NCBI GenBank assembly: GCA_023390395.1
Contig: JAEWCY010000165.1
Location: 1-26,887, forward strand
Direction: 5' to 3'
Source of the DNA: Pseudomonadota bacterium
Lineage (GTDB): Bacteria > Desulfobacterota > Desulfovibrionia > Desulfovibrionales > Desulfovibrionaceae
DNA: 26,887 nucleotides
The notes beneath the pieces were generated by a model. That model saw nothing but the letters and a program-made list of their open reading frames with translations. It did no database searches and was not told the DNA's origin. This document shows, piece by piece, positions 1-7,312 of the stretch (positions are counted from its first letter, which is position 1; every line of letters begins with the position of its first letter). The translations under genes and the position numbers were made by a program.

Positions 1-273
1 AAGCATTTCGGCGCGACGAAAAAGCCCATCGCGGCCATCTGCCACGGCCAGCAGGTGCTGGTGGCGGCGGACGTGGTCTCCGGCTGCAACTGCATGGCCT
101 ACCCGGCCGTGCAGCCGGACATCGAGCGCGCCGGCGGCACCTATGTCGGCCCCAACGCGACGTTCACCAACGCCGTGGTCAGCGGCAACCTCGTCACCGG
201 TCCGGCCTGGCCGGCCCATCCGGAATGGATGCGTAAATTCCTGGAGATGCTCGGCACGAAAATCGAACCGTAG
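1..273 (+). CDS. DJ-1/PfpI-family protein (C-terminal part, cut by window start)
   Basis: Frame 1 is open from the first base to a TAG at 271-273, giving the last 90 residues of a longer protein. The segment AAICHGQQVL is the nucleophile elbow of the DJ-1/PfpI (glutamine amidotransferase-like) superfamily, with the reactive cysteine in ICHG. It is followed by the family pattern of a V-SG-x-C-x-AYPA stretch, a conserved acidic residue and an AGG turn. Members include intracellular cysteine peptidase-like proteins, glyoxalase III/deglycase enzymes and chaperones, and the exact activity cannot be told from this fragment. The protein ends normally (FLEMLGTKIEP). The start and N-terminal half lie outside the window. 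Confidence is high for the family and low for the reaction. Confidence 0.85.
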   Translation, partial: KHFGATKKPIAAICHGQQVLVAADVVSGCNCMAYPAVQPDIERAGGTYVGPNATFTNAVVSGNLVTGPAWPAHPEWMRKFLEMLGTKIEP

Positions 274-291
274 CCGCTGGAGAAAATGCGT

Positions 292-318
292 CGCGCGGGG
301 CCGTACGGGCTCCGCGCG
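292..318 (+). terminator. GC hairpin after the PfpI-family gene
   Basis: A 7-bp perfect stem (CGCGCGG at 292-298, CCGCGCG at 312-318) begins 19 bases past the stop codon. It has a short inner GG/CC pairing and no T-run afterwards. It may be an imperfect or factor-dependent terminator. Confidence 0.35.
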
Positions 319-429
319 CGCCCGGCAAGGAGGCAAGGGCGCAGCGACGCGACGGCGGCGGCAGGCAAGCTGGACGCGCGGCCCCGACGAAGCCGGATCA
401 CCCCGGATTCTTCTCTTTTTTCCCTTGCC

Positions 430-448
430 AAGGAGTGGTATGCTCCTT
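430..448 (+). promoter_or_regulatory. Inverted repeat and weak promoter-like box before the 501 gene
   Basis: AAGGAG (430-435) and CTCCTT (443-448) form a perfect 6-bp inverted repeat around a TATGCT hexamer (439-444), which could be a -10 box. A T-rich stretch lies about 17 bases upstream in place of a good -35. This is the most promoter-like part of the 227-bp gap between the PfpI-family gene and the next gene. Nothing else in the gap is recognisable. Confidence 0.25.
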
Positions 449-500
449 GCCGTGATACGGCCCGGGAGCGCGGCAAGCGCGCCAGGCCCAACGAGGCCCC

Positions 501-920
501 ATGATCGACAAGACGAAGATTGAACGGCTGCGGCAGGTCATCGGCGATTTCGCCGTGAACAAGGGCAAGGTGCTGCTCCTTTGCTCCTTCCTGCTTTTCA
601 TCGTGGCCGCCTATTATGTCGTGGATTTCGTGACCGAGGACAGCCTGGCGGTGAAGTACAAGAAGACCACCGCCCTGGTGGAGGAGGTCCAGGAGACGAA
701 AAACGTCCTGACCATCGTCACCAGCCAGGGCTTTTTCGTGGTGGACCCCGGGCTGCGCTCCGACAAGTTCAAGAACATCGCCGATTTTTTCCGCAAGGTG
801 AAGGAAGACGGCTCGCCCGTGCGCATCGACTACAAGGACGTGGGCAACGACAAGGTCATCGAGAACGTCTTCTACCGCGCCGAATCCACCAAGTTCGGCA
901 AGATCGGCTCCCTGAAGTAG
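501..920 (+). CDS. Small membrane-anchored protein of unknown function
   Basis: This 139-aa protein has a charged N-terminus, one hydrophobic segment at about residues 23-43 (VLLLCSFLLFIVAAYYVV) and a soluble, mixed-charge C-terminal domain of about 95 residues. The positive-inside pattern (lysine/arginine-rich residues 1-22) suggests an N-in topology with the C-terminal domain outside the cytoplasm. I do not recognise a named domain. The ATG has a weak GAGG four bases upstream. The stop lies only 9 bases before the DMT permease start, so the two are probably co-transcribed. That link gives no function by itself. Confidence 0.75.
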   Translation: MIDKTKIERLRQVIGDFAVNKGKVLLLCSFLLFIVAAYYVVDFVTEDSLAVKYKKTTALVEEVQETKNVLTIVTSQGFFVVDPGLRSDKFKNIADFFRKVKEDGSPVRIDYKDVGNDKVIENVFYRAESTKFGKIGSLK

Positions 921-929
921 TCCGGCCCC

Positions 930-1853
930 ATGTCCCCCTCCCTGCGCGGCATCCTGGCCGCCCTGGCCGCGACGGTGGTCTGGGCCGGCAATTTCGTGGT
1001 GGCCCGGGGCATCGCCCAGGCCATCCCCCCCGTGCAGCTCAATTTCTGGCGCTGGGCCCTGGCCCTCGTCTGCATCCTGCCCTGGGCCCTGCCCCGGCTC
1101 CGGGAAGACTGGCCGGTCATGCGCCGCCACTGGCGGCATCTGGCGCTCATGGGCCTGCTTGGCGTCACGCTCCTCAACACGTTGATCTACAAGGCCGGGC
1201 AGACGACCCAGAGCCTCAACATGGCCCTGCTCGTGCCCACGGCCCCGATCATGATCATCGTGCTCTCGCGCATCCTCTACGGCGAGCCCATCACCTGGCG
1301 CAGGCTCACGGGCATGGCCGTGGTGCTCCTCGGCGTGCTGACGCTGCTGTCCCGGGGCGACTGGCGGCACCTGGCGGCCGTCCATTTCACCCCCGGCGAC
1401 CTCTGGGCCCTGGCGGGCACGGCCAGCTTCGCCCTGTATTCGCTCTTCGTGCGCGATCGCCCGAGGGAACTCTCCATCCCCGGCTACAACGCCGCCTACT
1501 TCACCCTGGGCCTGCTCTTCCTGCTCCCGGGGCTCATCGCGGAAACGGCCGTCATGCCCGCCCCGCAGTGGAGCCCCGCCGTGCTCGTCGGCATCGCCTA
1601 CGCCGGCATCGGCTGCTCGTCGGTGGCCTACCTGCTCTGGACCCGGGCCATCGCCGGCATCGGGCCGGTCCTGGCCGGCATGATCTACTACAGCCTGCCG
1701 CTTTTCGCGGCCGCGGAATCGGCCTGGCTGCTCGGCGAGTCCGTGGCCGGCTTCCACGTCCTGGGCGGGGGGCTGGTCATCTCGGGCATTCTGCTTGCGA
1801 CCGTGGACCCGCGCCTGTTGCGCCTGTCCGCCCCCAAACGGGCGAAAGGATAG
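930..1853 (+). CDS. DMT-superfamily transporter, EamA type
   Basis: This is a 307-aa integral membrane protein with about ten hydrophobic segments arranged as two EamA repeats (roughly residues 8-140 and 152-290), the usual length and layout of drug/metabolite transporter (RhaT/YdcZ-like) permeases. The first repeat has the family signature AATVVWAGNFVVAR followed by NFWRW. The second ends with a GLVISGILLA helix. Such proteins export amino acids, metabolites or xenobiotics across the inner membrane, and the substrate cannot be inferred. The gene follows the 139-aa membrane protein after 9 bases without a clear ribosome-binding site of its own, so translational coupling is possible. It ends before a GC hairpin. 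Confidence 0.88.
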   Translation: MSPSLRGILAALAATVVWAGNFVVARGIAQAIPPVQLNFWRWALALVCILPWALPRLREDWPVMRRHWRHLALMGLLGVTLLNTLIYKAGQTTQSLNMALLVPTAPIMIIVLSRILYGEPITWRRLTGMAVVLLGVLTLLSRGDWRHLAAVHFTPGDLWALAGTASFALYSLFVRDRPRELSIPGYNAAYFTLGLLFLLPGLIAETAVMPAPQWSPAVLVGIAYAGIGCSSVAYLLWTRAIAGIGPVLAGMIYYSLPLFAAAESAWLLGESVAGFHVLGGGLVISGILLATVDPRLLRLSAPKRAKG

Positions 1854-1861
1854 CGGGAAAC

Positions 1862-1886
1862 GCGCCCGGGCCGGACGGCCGGGCGC
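1862..1886 (+). terminator. Hairpin after the DMT permease gene
   Basis: A perfect 8-bp stem (GCGCCCGG 1862-1869, CCGGGCGC 1879-1886) starts 8 bases after the stop codon and is followed by TTCATTTCC, a modest T-rich tail. It is consistent with intrinsic termination of the 501-1853 unit. Confidence 0.55.
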
Positions 1887-1949
1887 TTCATTTCCCCCTC
1901 CCCTGCCGCGGCCGCCGGGCTCCCGGCCTCACGCGCTTTCCGCCGCCCG

Positions 1950-2003
1950 GACGAAAAACGAAACCGCCGCCGCGACCGGACGTGCGTCCGGCCGCGACGG
2001 CGG
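1950..2003 (-). terminator. Intrinsic terminator of trpS
   Basis: A long stem (1964-1981 with 1986-2003, GTGC loop, two mismatches) lies about 50 bases beyond the trpS stop. On the minus strand it is followed by a T-rich tract (complement of 1950-1963), the classical rho-independent layout. Confidence 0.75.
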
Positions 2004-2055
2004 CATGTCGCAGGGCAAAACGCGGCGACCCGGTCGGGCCGTCGCGCGTTGCCTG

Positions 2056-3063
2056 CTAGAAATTGAGATTGAGCTTCTTGCGAAACGCCTCCAGGTTGCG
2101 GCAGGCCCGCTGCCGGGCCGTGGCGTTGCCCTTCTCCAGCAGCGCCCGCACCAGGTCCGGGTCGGCGTCGAAGGCCTTACGCCGGTCGCGGATGGGCTCC
2201 AGGAACGCGGTCATGGACTCGACCAGCACCTTCTTGCAGTCGCCGCAGCCCCAGGTGGCGTGGGTGCAGCCGTCCACGATGGCCGGCAGTCTGGCCGGAT
2301 CGGTCAAAAGCTCGTGGTAGGGATAGAGGTTGCACTCCTTGGGGTCGCCGGGGTCGGTCAGCCGGGCGCGCTTGGCGCAGGTCAGCATGCCCATGACCTT
2401 CTTCTTCATGCTCGACGGGTCTTCGGACAGGCCGATGGCGTTGCCGTAGCTCTTGCTCATCTTGCGCCCGTCCAGGCCCGTCAGCTTGGCGTCCGGAGTG
2501 AGCAGGGCCTGCGGCTCGGGGAAGAACCCGCCGTAGAGGTGGTTGGCCCGGCGGGCGATCTCCCGGGTCAGCTCCAGGTGCGGCAGCTGGTCCTGGCCCA
2601 CAGGCACGAAGCCCGGCTTGTAGAGCAGGATGTCCGAGGCCATGAGCACCGGATAGCCCAGGAAGCCGTAGGTGGTCAGGTCCTTGGCCGCGAGTTCCGT
2701 CAACTGGTCCTTGTAGGTGGGGCAGCGCTCCAGCCACGACACCGGCGTCAGCATGGACAGCAGCAGGTGCAGCTCCACGTGCTCCTTGACCTGGGACTGC
2801 TGGAACAGCACGCATTTCTCCGGATCGAGCCCGGCCGCCACCCAGTCCTTGACCAGTTCCGGCACGAAGCCCTTGATGCGCTTGGGCTCGGCGTATTCCG
2901 TGGTGAGCGCGTGCCAGTCGGCCACGAAGAAGAAGCACTCGTGGGTTTCCTGGAGCTCGATCCAGTTTTTCAGCACGCCGAAGTAGTGGCCCAGGTGCAG
3001 GGGGCCGGTGGGGCGCATGCCGGAGACGATCCGCTTGTTTTCCTTGGGGGTGTTCTCGCTCAT
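2056..3063 (-). CDS. trpS: Tryptophan-tRNA ligase
   Basis: This 335-aa class Ic aminoacyl-tRNA synthetase charges tRNA-Trp with tryptophan in the cytoplasm. The HIGH-type motif is seen as GPLHLGHY (residues 20-27) and the KMSKS loop as DGRKMSKSYGN at about residue 204. GQDQLPHLELTREIARR is the conserved TrpRS/TyrRS block lining the active site. Length is normal for bacterial TrpRS. A CTHATWGCGDCKK segment in the C-terminal anticodon-binding region contains a cysteine cluster that could bind a metal, as in some bacterial TrpRS. The ATG is preceded at some distance by GAGGAAA. It lies 60 bases downstream of the M50 peptidase on the same strand, so the two may be co-transcribed, and it ends before a strong terminator. 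Confidence 0.96.
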   Translation of the reverse strand: MSENTPKENKRIVSGMRPTGPLHLGHYFGVLKNWIELQETHECFFFVADWHALTTEYAEPKRIKGFVPELVKDWVAAGLDPEKCVLFQQSQVKEHVELHLLLSMLTPVSWLERCPTYKDQLTELAAKDLTTYGFLGYPVLMASDILLYKPGFVPVGQDQLPHLELTREIARRANHLYGGFFPEPQALLTPDAKLTGLDGRKMSKSYGNAIGLSEDPSSMKKKVMGMLTCAKRARLTDPGDPKECNLYPYHELLTDPARLPAIVDGCTHATWGCGDCKKVLVESMTAFLEPIRDRRKAFDADPDLVRALLEKGNATARQRACRNLEAFRKKLNLNF

Positions 3064-3096
3064 GGCAATATGATCCGTTTCCTCGTGAAGGGTATG

Positions 3097-3120
3097 GGAA
3101 AAGGCGGGGGGACCTCCCCC
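3097..3120 (-). terminator. Weak hairpin between the M50 peptidase gene and trpS
   Basis: On the minus strand GGGGG-AGGT-CCCCC is followed by GCCTTTTCCC immediately after the peptidase stop. The stem is only 5 bp, so it would at most attenuate read-through into trpS. Confidence 0.3.
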
Positions 3121-3123
3121 GTC

Positions 3124-3768
3124 CTAGAGCAGCATCCGGGAAAGATAGGTCACGGGCGGCCCGATGAGCCTGCCGAGCACGCCGGCCACGGCCAGGACGA
3201 TGAGCAGCAGAAAGCCCCAGCGGCCGAACCCCTGGTAGCGCATGGCCAGGTGCGGCGGCAGGAAGGCGGCCAGCACGTTGCTGCCGTCCAGCGGCGGCAC
3301 GGGCAGCATGTTGAAGATGCCAAGGGCGATGTTGACCTGGACCCCGGCGGCGCACATGTAGAGCAGCGGCGCGAGCACGCTGTAGGCCAGCGTGCCCTCG
3401 GCCACGCCCCGGCCGGCGTATTCGATGCCCCGCGCGGCCAGGGCGCACAGCACGGCGAGCAGGAAATTCATGGCCGGGCCGGCCAGGGACACGAGCATCA
3501 TGCCCTTGACCGGGTTGCGGAAATAGCGCGGGTCCACGGGCACGGGCTTGGCCCAGCCGATCATGCGGGTGAGCAGGAAGGCCAGGGTGCCGATGACGTC
3601 CAGGTGGTTGAGGGGATTGAGCGTGAGCCTGCCGGCCAGGCGCGCCGTGGGGTCGCCGAGCCAGTTGGCCACGTAGCCGTGGGCCGCCTCGTGGAAGGTC
3701 ACGGCCATGAGCACCGGCACCACCAGCAAGGCGATCTCCTGCATGGTCTGGGAAAAATCGGGAAACAT
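3124..3768 (-). CDS. Membrane zinc metalloprotease, site-2 protease (M50) family
   Basis: This 214-aa polytopic membrane protein has the zinc motif HEAAH at residues 26-30 inside the first hydrophobic region. The family signature GRLTLNPLNHLDVIGT follows, and the second metal-site block NMLPVPPLDGS is in the C-terminal half. These are the hallmarks of the short bacterial S2P/rhomboid-like M50B subgroup that lacks PDZ domains. Members cleave substrates within the membrane, but the substrate here is unknown. The ATG at 3768 is the first possible one, since an in-frame TAG sits two codons upstream, and there is no good Shine-Dalgarno sequence. It precedes trpS on the same strand. Neighbouring trpS may be positional only. 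Confidence 0.9.
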   Translation of the reverse strand: MFPDFSQTMQEIALLVVPVLMAVTFHEAAHGYVANWLGDPTARLAGRLTLNPLNHLDVIGTLAFLLTRMIGWAKPVPVDPRYFRNPVKGMMLVSLAGPAMNFLLAVLCALAARGIEYAGRGVAEGTLAYSVLAPLLYMCAAGVQVNIALGIFNMLPVPPLDGSNVLAAFLPPHLAMRYQGFGRWGFLLLIVLAVAGVLGRLIGPPVTYLSRMLL

Positions 3769-3833
3769 GGGCTAGGCGGCTAGCACGAACGGCCAGCCGG
3801 GGCAAGGGCGGCGCGCCCGGCCCCGCAAGCGGC

Positions 3834-3867
3834 CGCGCCCCGGAGGCCGCGAGGCGTCCGGGGCGCG
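3834..3867 (-). terminator. Long GC hairpin after the receiver gene
   Basis: A perfect 11-bp stem (3834-3844 with 3857-3867, 12-nt loop) lies just past the receiver gene stop. There is no T-run, so it is a probable but not textbook terminator separating the receiver gene from the M50 peptidase gene. Confidence 0.5.
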
Positions 3868-3889
3868 AGGCGGGGCGAAGGCGCCGGCC

Positions 3890-4255
3890 CTAGCCGGCCT
3901 TTTCCATGGCCAGGGCGACCTTGTTTTTGAGTTCGCCCAGATCCACGGACTTGACCACGTAGTAGTCCGCGGCGATGGACTTCAAATCGTGCTGGAAGCT
4001 GTCGTAGGCCGTGCTCAGGATCACGGGGATGCTCTGGTCCTTGCCGCGGATCTCCTGGAGCAGGTCGAGGCCCGAACGGTTGCCGCCGAGCTTGATGTCG
4101 AGCACCACCACGTCGGGCGAGACGCGCGCCATGAGCGGCAGGATGTCCTCCTCGCCGTCGGAGGTCACCACCTCGTACCCTTCGCCTTCGAGCTCTTCCT
4201 GGTACAGCATGCGGATATGTTTCTCGTCGTCGACGACCAAAATCTTCCCGCTCAT
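3890..4255 (-). CDS. Single-domain response regulator (CheY-like receiver)
   Basis: This 121-aa protein consists only of a receiver domain. It has the acidic pair D9/D10 (ILVVDDEKH), phospho-acceptor D53 (VVVLDIKLGG), the switch S81/T82 (VILSTAYD) and K102 (YVVKSVD). There is no output domain, so it would act by protein-protein contact or phosphotransfer, as in phosphorelays or chemotaxis. The start is set at 4255 because AAGGAG lies 8 bases upstream. The frame stays open further upstream, but that stretch has no family similarity and would overlap the divergent gene's promoter. No cognate kinase is adjacent. A good sigma-70-like promoter precedes it. Confidence 0.92.
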   Translation of the reverse strand: MSGKILVVDDEKHIRMLYQEELEGEGYEVVTSDGEEDILPLMARVSPDVVVLDIKLGGNRSGLDLLQEIRGKDQSIPVILSTAYDSFQHDLKSIAADYYVVKSVDLGELKNKVALAMEKAG

Positions 4256-4315
4256 GGCTAAACTCCTTGCACCACGGCATAAAGGGGTCTGGAATGCACG
4301 TCTCTCACACCCAAG

Positions 4316-4344
4316 GTTATGCTGAAAAGCCCGGCCCGGGTCAA
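4316..4344 (-). promoter_or_regulatory. Sigma-70-type promoter for the receiver gene
   Basis: On the minus strand TTGACC (4339-4344) and CATAAC (4316-4321) are separated by exactly 17 bases. This predicts a start near 4309 and a leader of about 55 bases. Position and hexamers fit well. Confidence 0.55.
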
Positions 4345-4366
4345 CCGTTTTCCCCGTCGCCACGGC

Positions 4367-4395
4367 TTGCGTCCGCTTCCGCCACGGGCTACACA
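4367..4395 (+). promoter_or_regulatory. Candidate promoter for the ThiS-like gene, nearly leaderless
   Basis: TTGCGT (4367-4372) and TACACA (4390-4395) are separated by 17 bases. The -10 ends 8 bases before the ATG at 4404, so transcription would start at or just before the start codon. There is no Shine-Dalgarno sequence before this ATG. Confidence 0.38.
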
Positions 4396-4403
4396 ACCTG
4401 CCC

Positions 4404-4601
4404 ATGATCACCGTAACACTGGGCACGGACAAAACGCCAGTCACCTTCGAAAAAATCAAAACCGTCCTGCAATTGCTCAACAAACTTCACTTTCGCGTCA
4501 ACGACGCCCTGGTCGTCCGCGACGGCGAGCTGCTCACCCCGGACCGGGCGGTGCGCCGCGGCGACCACCTCATCGTCCGTCCGGTCGTCTCGCGCGGGTA
4601 G
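4404..4601 (+). CDS. ThiS/MoaD-fold small protein, putative sulfur carrier (TtuB-like) with an RG terminus
   Basis: This 65-aa protein has the beta-grasp layout of ThiS/MoaD/TtuB: an N-terminal strand (MITVTLG), a helix around residues 16-28, and the motif ALVVRDGELLTPDRAVRRGDHLIVRPVV typical of sulfur-carrier proteins. Family members end in GG, which is adenylated and converted to a thiocarboxylate that donates sulfur. This one ends in SRG, so the penultimate glycine is replaced by arginine. The next gene, 158 bases downstream, encodes a TtuA-like tRNA thiolase. In Thermus the partner of TtuA is TtuB, so the pairing supports a role in tRNA 2-thiolation or a similar sulfur transfer. The terminal change makes function uncertain. 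A hairpin lies between the two genes. Confidence 0.78.
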   Translation: MITVTLGTDKTPVTFEKIKTVLQLLNKLHFRVNDALVVRDGELLTPDRAVRRGDHLIVRPVVSRG

Positions 4602-4616
4602 CGGCGGAGGGGGAAC

Positions 4617-4660
4617 GCCTCCGGCGGCCAGGAGGGGCTCGGCCCCTCCTGGACCTCCCC
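4617..4660 (+). repeat. Dispersed hairpin repeat, copy 1
   Basis: This element has the layout GCCTCCGGCGGCC, a variable perfect hairpin, then GGACCTCCCC. The same flanks with a different hairpin recur at 26659-26700. Both lie directly after a gene, suggesting a mobile or conserved terminator-type intergenic repeat. Confidence 0.55.
4628..4652 (+). terminator. Hairpin after the ThiS-like gene
   Basis: This is an 11-bp perfect stem (4628-4638 with 4642-4652) with a TCG loop, 26 bases after the stop. It is part of the repeat above. The T-run is poor until AAATTTT near 4677-4682. Confidence 0.6.
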
Positions 4661-4759
4661 ATCGGCTGAGGAACAAATTTTAGACTAAGTAAGTATGCAA
4701 TAAAGCGACACACCCCCCCGATTCCTCTTCCCCCTCACCTTTCCCGGGAAGACGTCATC

Positions 4760-5659
4760 ATGAAGTGCAAACGATGCGGCGAGTTGGCGGCGGTGAAGCT
4801 GCCGAGCCACCATGCGGGGTTCTGCCCCGGGTGTTTCGAGCTTTTTTTCAGGAAGCAGGTGGAGACGGCCGTGCGGCGTCACGCCATGATCGCCCCGGGC
4901 GAAAAGGTGCTGGTGGCGGTTTCCGGCGGCAAGGATTCCCTGGCGCTCATGCGGGTGCTGTCCGACCTCGGCCATGACGTGACCGGGCTGCATGTGCACC
5001 TCGGCATTCCGGACTCCTCGGACCCGGTGTGCGCGCGCACCGAGGCGTACTGCCGGGACAACGGCTTCAAACTGCACGTCCTGCGCACGGCGGACGTGGG
5101 CCTGGCCATTCCCGAGGTCAAGGCGGCGGTGCACCGGCCCATCTGCGCCGTGTGCGGCAAGATCAAGCGGCATTACTTCAACCGCTTCGCCTACGAGAAC
5201 GGCTTTGCCGCCCTGGCCACGGGGCACAACCTCGACGACGAGGTGGCCCGGCTTTTCGCCAACGTGCTGCGCTGGGACGCGACCTACCTCGGCAGCCAGG
5301 GGCCGACGCTGCCGCACGAGGGGCGCTTCGTGCGCAAGATCAAGCCGCTCTACCGGTTGACGGAGTTCGAGACGGCGGCCTACTGCTTCTTGAAGGGCAT
5401 CGACCACTGGAAGGCGGCCTGCCCCTACTCCGGCGGGGCCAGCTTCACCGGCCACAAGAAGCTCTTCGCCGACCTGGAGTACGCCAGTCCCGGCCAGAAG
5501 ATCGCCTTCTACGAGGCGTTTCTGGCCAAGGGCAGGGAGCATTTCGCCGAGGCCAACCGCGAAGGCAGGGAGCAGCTCTCGCCCTGCGCGACCTGCGGCT
5601 ACCCGTCCTCGGGAGGGGAATGCGGCGTGTGCCGCATCCGCGCCCTGGTCGCGAAGTAG
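4760..5659 (+). CDS. TtuA/Ncs6-like tRNA 2-thiolation enzyme
   Basis: This 299-aa adenine nucleotide alpha hydrolase-type protein has an N-terminal zinc ribbon (C3, C6, C22, C25) and the ATP PP-loop SGGKDS (55-60). PICAVCGKIKR contains C129 and C132, and C221 (AACPYSGG) follows. The C-terminal zinc ribbon is CATCGYPSSGGECGVC. The C129/C132/C221 set matches the three [4Fe-4S] ligands of TtuA, which adenylates U54 of tRNA and replaces its oxygen with sulfur. Related Ncs6/TtcA enzymes modify other positions, so the target base is not certain. The weak GGGAAG before the ATG is the only ribosome-binding candidate. An upstream ThiS-like gene is the probable sulfur-carrier partner, and a diguanylate cyclase follows after 36 bases. 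Confidence 0.9.
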   Translation: MKCKRCGELAAVKLPSHHAGFCPGCFELFFRKQVETAVRRHAMIAPGEKVLVAVSGGKDSLALMRVLSDLGHDVTGLHVHLGIPDSSDPVCARTEAYCRDNGFKLHVLRTADVGLAIPEVKAAVHRPICAVCGKIKRHYFNRFAYENGFAALATGHNLDDEVARLFANVLRWDATYLGSQGPTLPHEGRFVRKIKPLYRLTEFETAAYCFLKGIDHWKAACPYSGGASFTGHKKLFADLEYASPGQKIAFYEAFLAKGREHFAEANREGREQLSPCATCGYPSSGGECGVCRIRALVAK

Positions 5660-5695
5660 CTCCGCCGCAACGCGCCCGACGGCCAGGTGTGACGC

Positions 5696-7312
5696 ATGGA
5701 CACCCCGACGACCATTTTGCTTCTGGCCATCGGCTCCTTCGTCATCTGCGCCCTGCTGCTCGTCTTCCAGCGCCACAAGGACGCGGCCCAGCACATCCCG
5801 TTCCTGGCCCCGGCCAAGTTCCTCCAGGGCGCGGGCTCCCTGGTCCTGTACCTGCGCGGCCCCGTCCCGGACTTCGCCACCATCGCGCTCGGCAACGCCC
5901 CCCTGCTCCTCGGCTGCGCCTACGAATTCTGGGCCGCGGCCCATCTGGCCGACCGGCCGGTTTCCCGACGCGCCCATCTCGGCCTGGCGGCCTGCGTCGT
6001 CGCCGCCTGCACGGCGGTTTGCGCCCTGCCCTCGCCGTGGCGGCAGCCGCCCCTCTTCGCCGTCCATGCCGCCCTGTATCTGCCGTCGGCCTGGGTTCTG
6101 CTGCGAGGCAACGAGGCCGGCTCGCTCCTGCGCCGCACGCTCGGCGTGAGCTACGCGCTTCTTGGCGGCCTCTTTCTTCTCTACAGCCTTTCCAGGGGAG
6201 GCGGCGACGGCGCGGGGCCCGTCCTTCTGGGGCTTCCCCTCCGGACGCTGCCCGGGACCGGGGCCTACGTCATGATGCTCGTCGGCGCCTGCAGCATGCT
6301 GCTCCTGGCCAAGGAAAAGGACGACGACGCCCTGGAACGGACCCGGCAATCCCTGGACCGCACCGAGGAGCGGTACCGGCAGATCGTGGACACGGCCCTC
6401 GAGGGCATCTTCTCCCTGGACGCCTCGGACCGCGTCACCTACGTCAACGCGCGCATGGCGGCGCTGATCGGCTACGCGCCGCAGGAGCTGCTGGGCAGGA
6501 GGATCGACGGCTTCATCGCGCCGGAATACCAGCCCGCCCACGCCGCCCACATGGCCGTGCGGCGCCGGGGCAACGACGCGGTCTACGAGATATGCGGGGT
6601 GCGCCGGGACGGCGAGAAGCTCTGGGGGCTCGTCTCGTCCAAGTCCGTCATGGGGACCGACGGGACCTACCAGGGAGCGTTCGTCATGTTCACGGACATC
6701 ACGGCGCGAAAGACCATGGAAGCCTCTCTGGAGCAGTCCAACCGCTCCCTGGCCGCCCTGACCAGGACCGACGCGCTCACGGGCATCGCCAACAGGCGGC
6801 ATTTCGACGCCGCCCTGACCCTGGCCTGCGCCCGTGGCGACGTCCAGGGCGCGCCGCTGTCCCTGGTCCTGCTCGACATCGACCACTTCAAGGCCTTCAA
6901 CGATCTCTACGGCCACGTGGCGGGCGACGCCTGCCTGCGGCGCGTGGGCGAGGCCCTCGGCGCGACGGTGGCGGGCGACGGGGCCCTGGTCGCCCGCTAC
7001 GGTGGCGAGGAATTCGCCTGCATCCTGCCCGGGACGGACCTGGCCGCCGCCCGGGAGACGGCCCAGCGCATCCGGCTGGCCGTGCGCGCCCTGGCCATCC
7101 CCCACGCCGGCTCCGCCGCGGGCGACCGGGTCACGGCCAGCCTCGGAGCCGTGACCTGGACCGGACCCGGCCGGGCCAGGCCCCGGGACCTGGTGGCCAG
7201 GGCCGACGCCCTGCTCTACCGGGCCAAGTCCTCGGGCCGGGACAACGTCGTATGCCGGGAGAGCGACGGGACGGACGCTCCGGACCGGGCCTGTCGCGAA
7301 ACGGCCGGCTGA
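5696..7312 (+). CDS. Membrane-bound PAS-GGDEF diguanylate cyclase
   Basis: The 538-aa protein has an N-terminal region of about six or seven hydrophobic segments (residues 5-205), a short coiled linker, a PAS domain (about 222-345, with YRQIVDTALEGIFSLDASDRVTYVN at its start; no heme or flavin site is evident) and a GGDEF domain (about 355-520). The active-site motif is GGEEF at 436-440, with LLDIDHFKAFND and the metal/substrate residues intact, so synthesis of cyclic-di-GMP from two GTP is expected. The inhibitory I-site (RxxD five residues before GGEEF) reads GDGA, so product inhibition through that site is probably lost. AGGTG precedes the ATG. Its 3' end is part of a palindrome shared with the convergent aminotransferase gene. 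Confidence 0.93.
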   Translation: MDTPTTILLLAIGSFVICALLLVFQRHKDAAQHIPFLAPAKFLQGAGSLVLYLRGPVPDFATIALGNAPLLLGCAYEFWAAAHLADRPVSRRAHLGLAACVVAACTAVCALPSPWRQPPLFAVHAALYLPSAWVLLRGNEAGSLLRRTLGVSYALLGGLFLLYSLSRGGGDGAGPVLLGLPLRTLPGTGAYVMMLVGACSMLLLAKEKDDDALERTRQSLDRTEERYRQIVDTALEGIFSLDASDRVTYVNARMAALIGYAPQELLGRRIDGFIAPEYQPAHAAHMAVRRRGNDAVYEICGVRRDGEKLWGLVSSKSVMGTDGTYQGAFVMFTDITARKTMEASLEQSNRSLAALTRTDALTGIANRRHFDAALTLACARGDVQGAPLSLVLLDIDHFKAFNDLYGHVAGDACLRRVGEALGATVAGDGALVARYGGEEFACILPGTDLAAARETAQRIRLAVRALAIPHAGSAAGDRVTASLGAVTWTGPGRARPRDLVARADALLYRAKSSGRDNVVCRESDGTDAPDRACRETAG

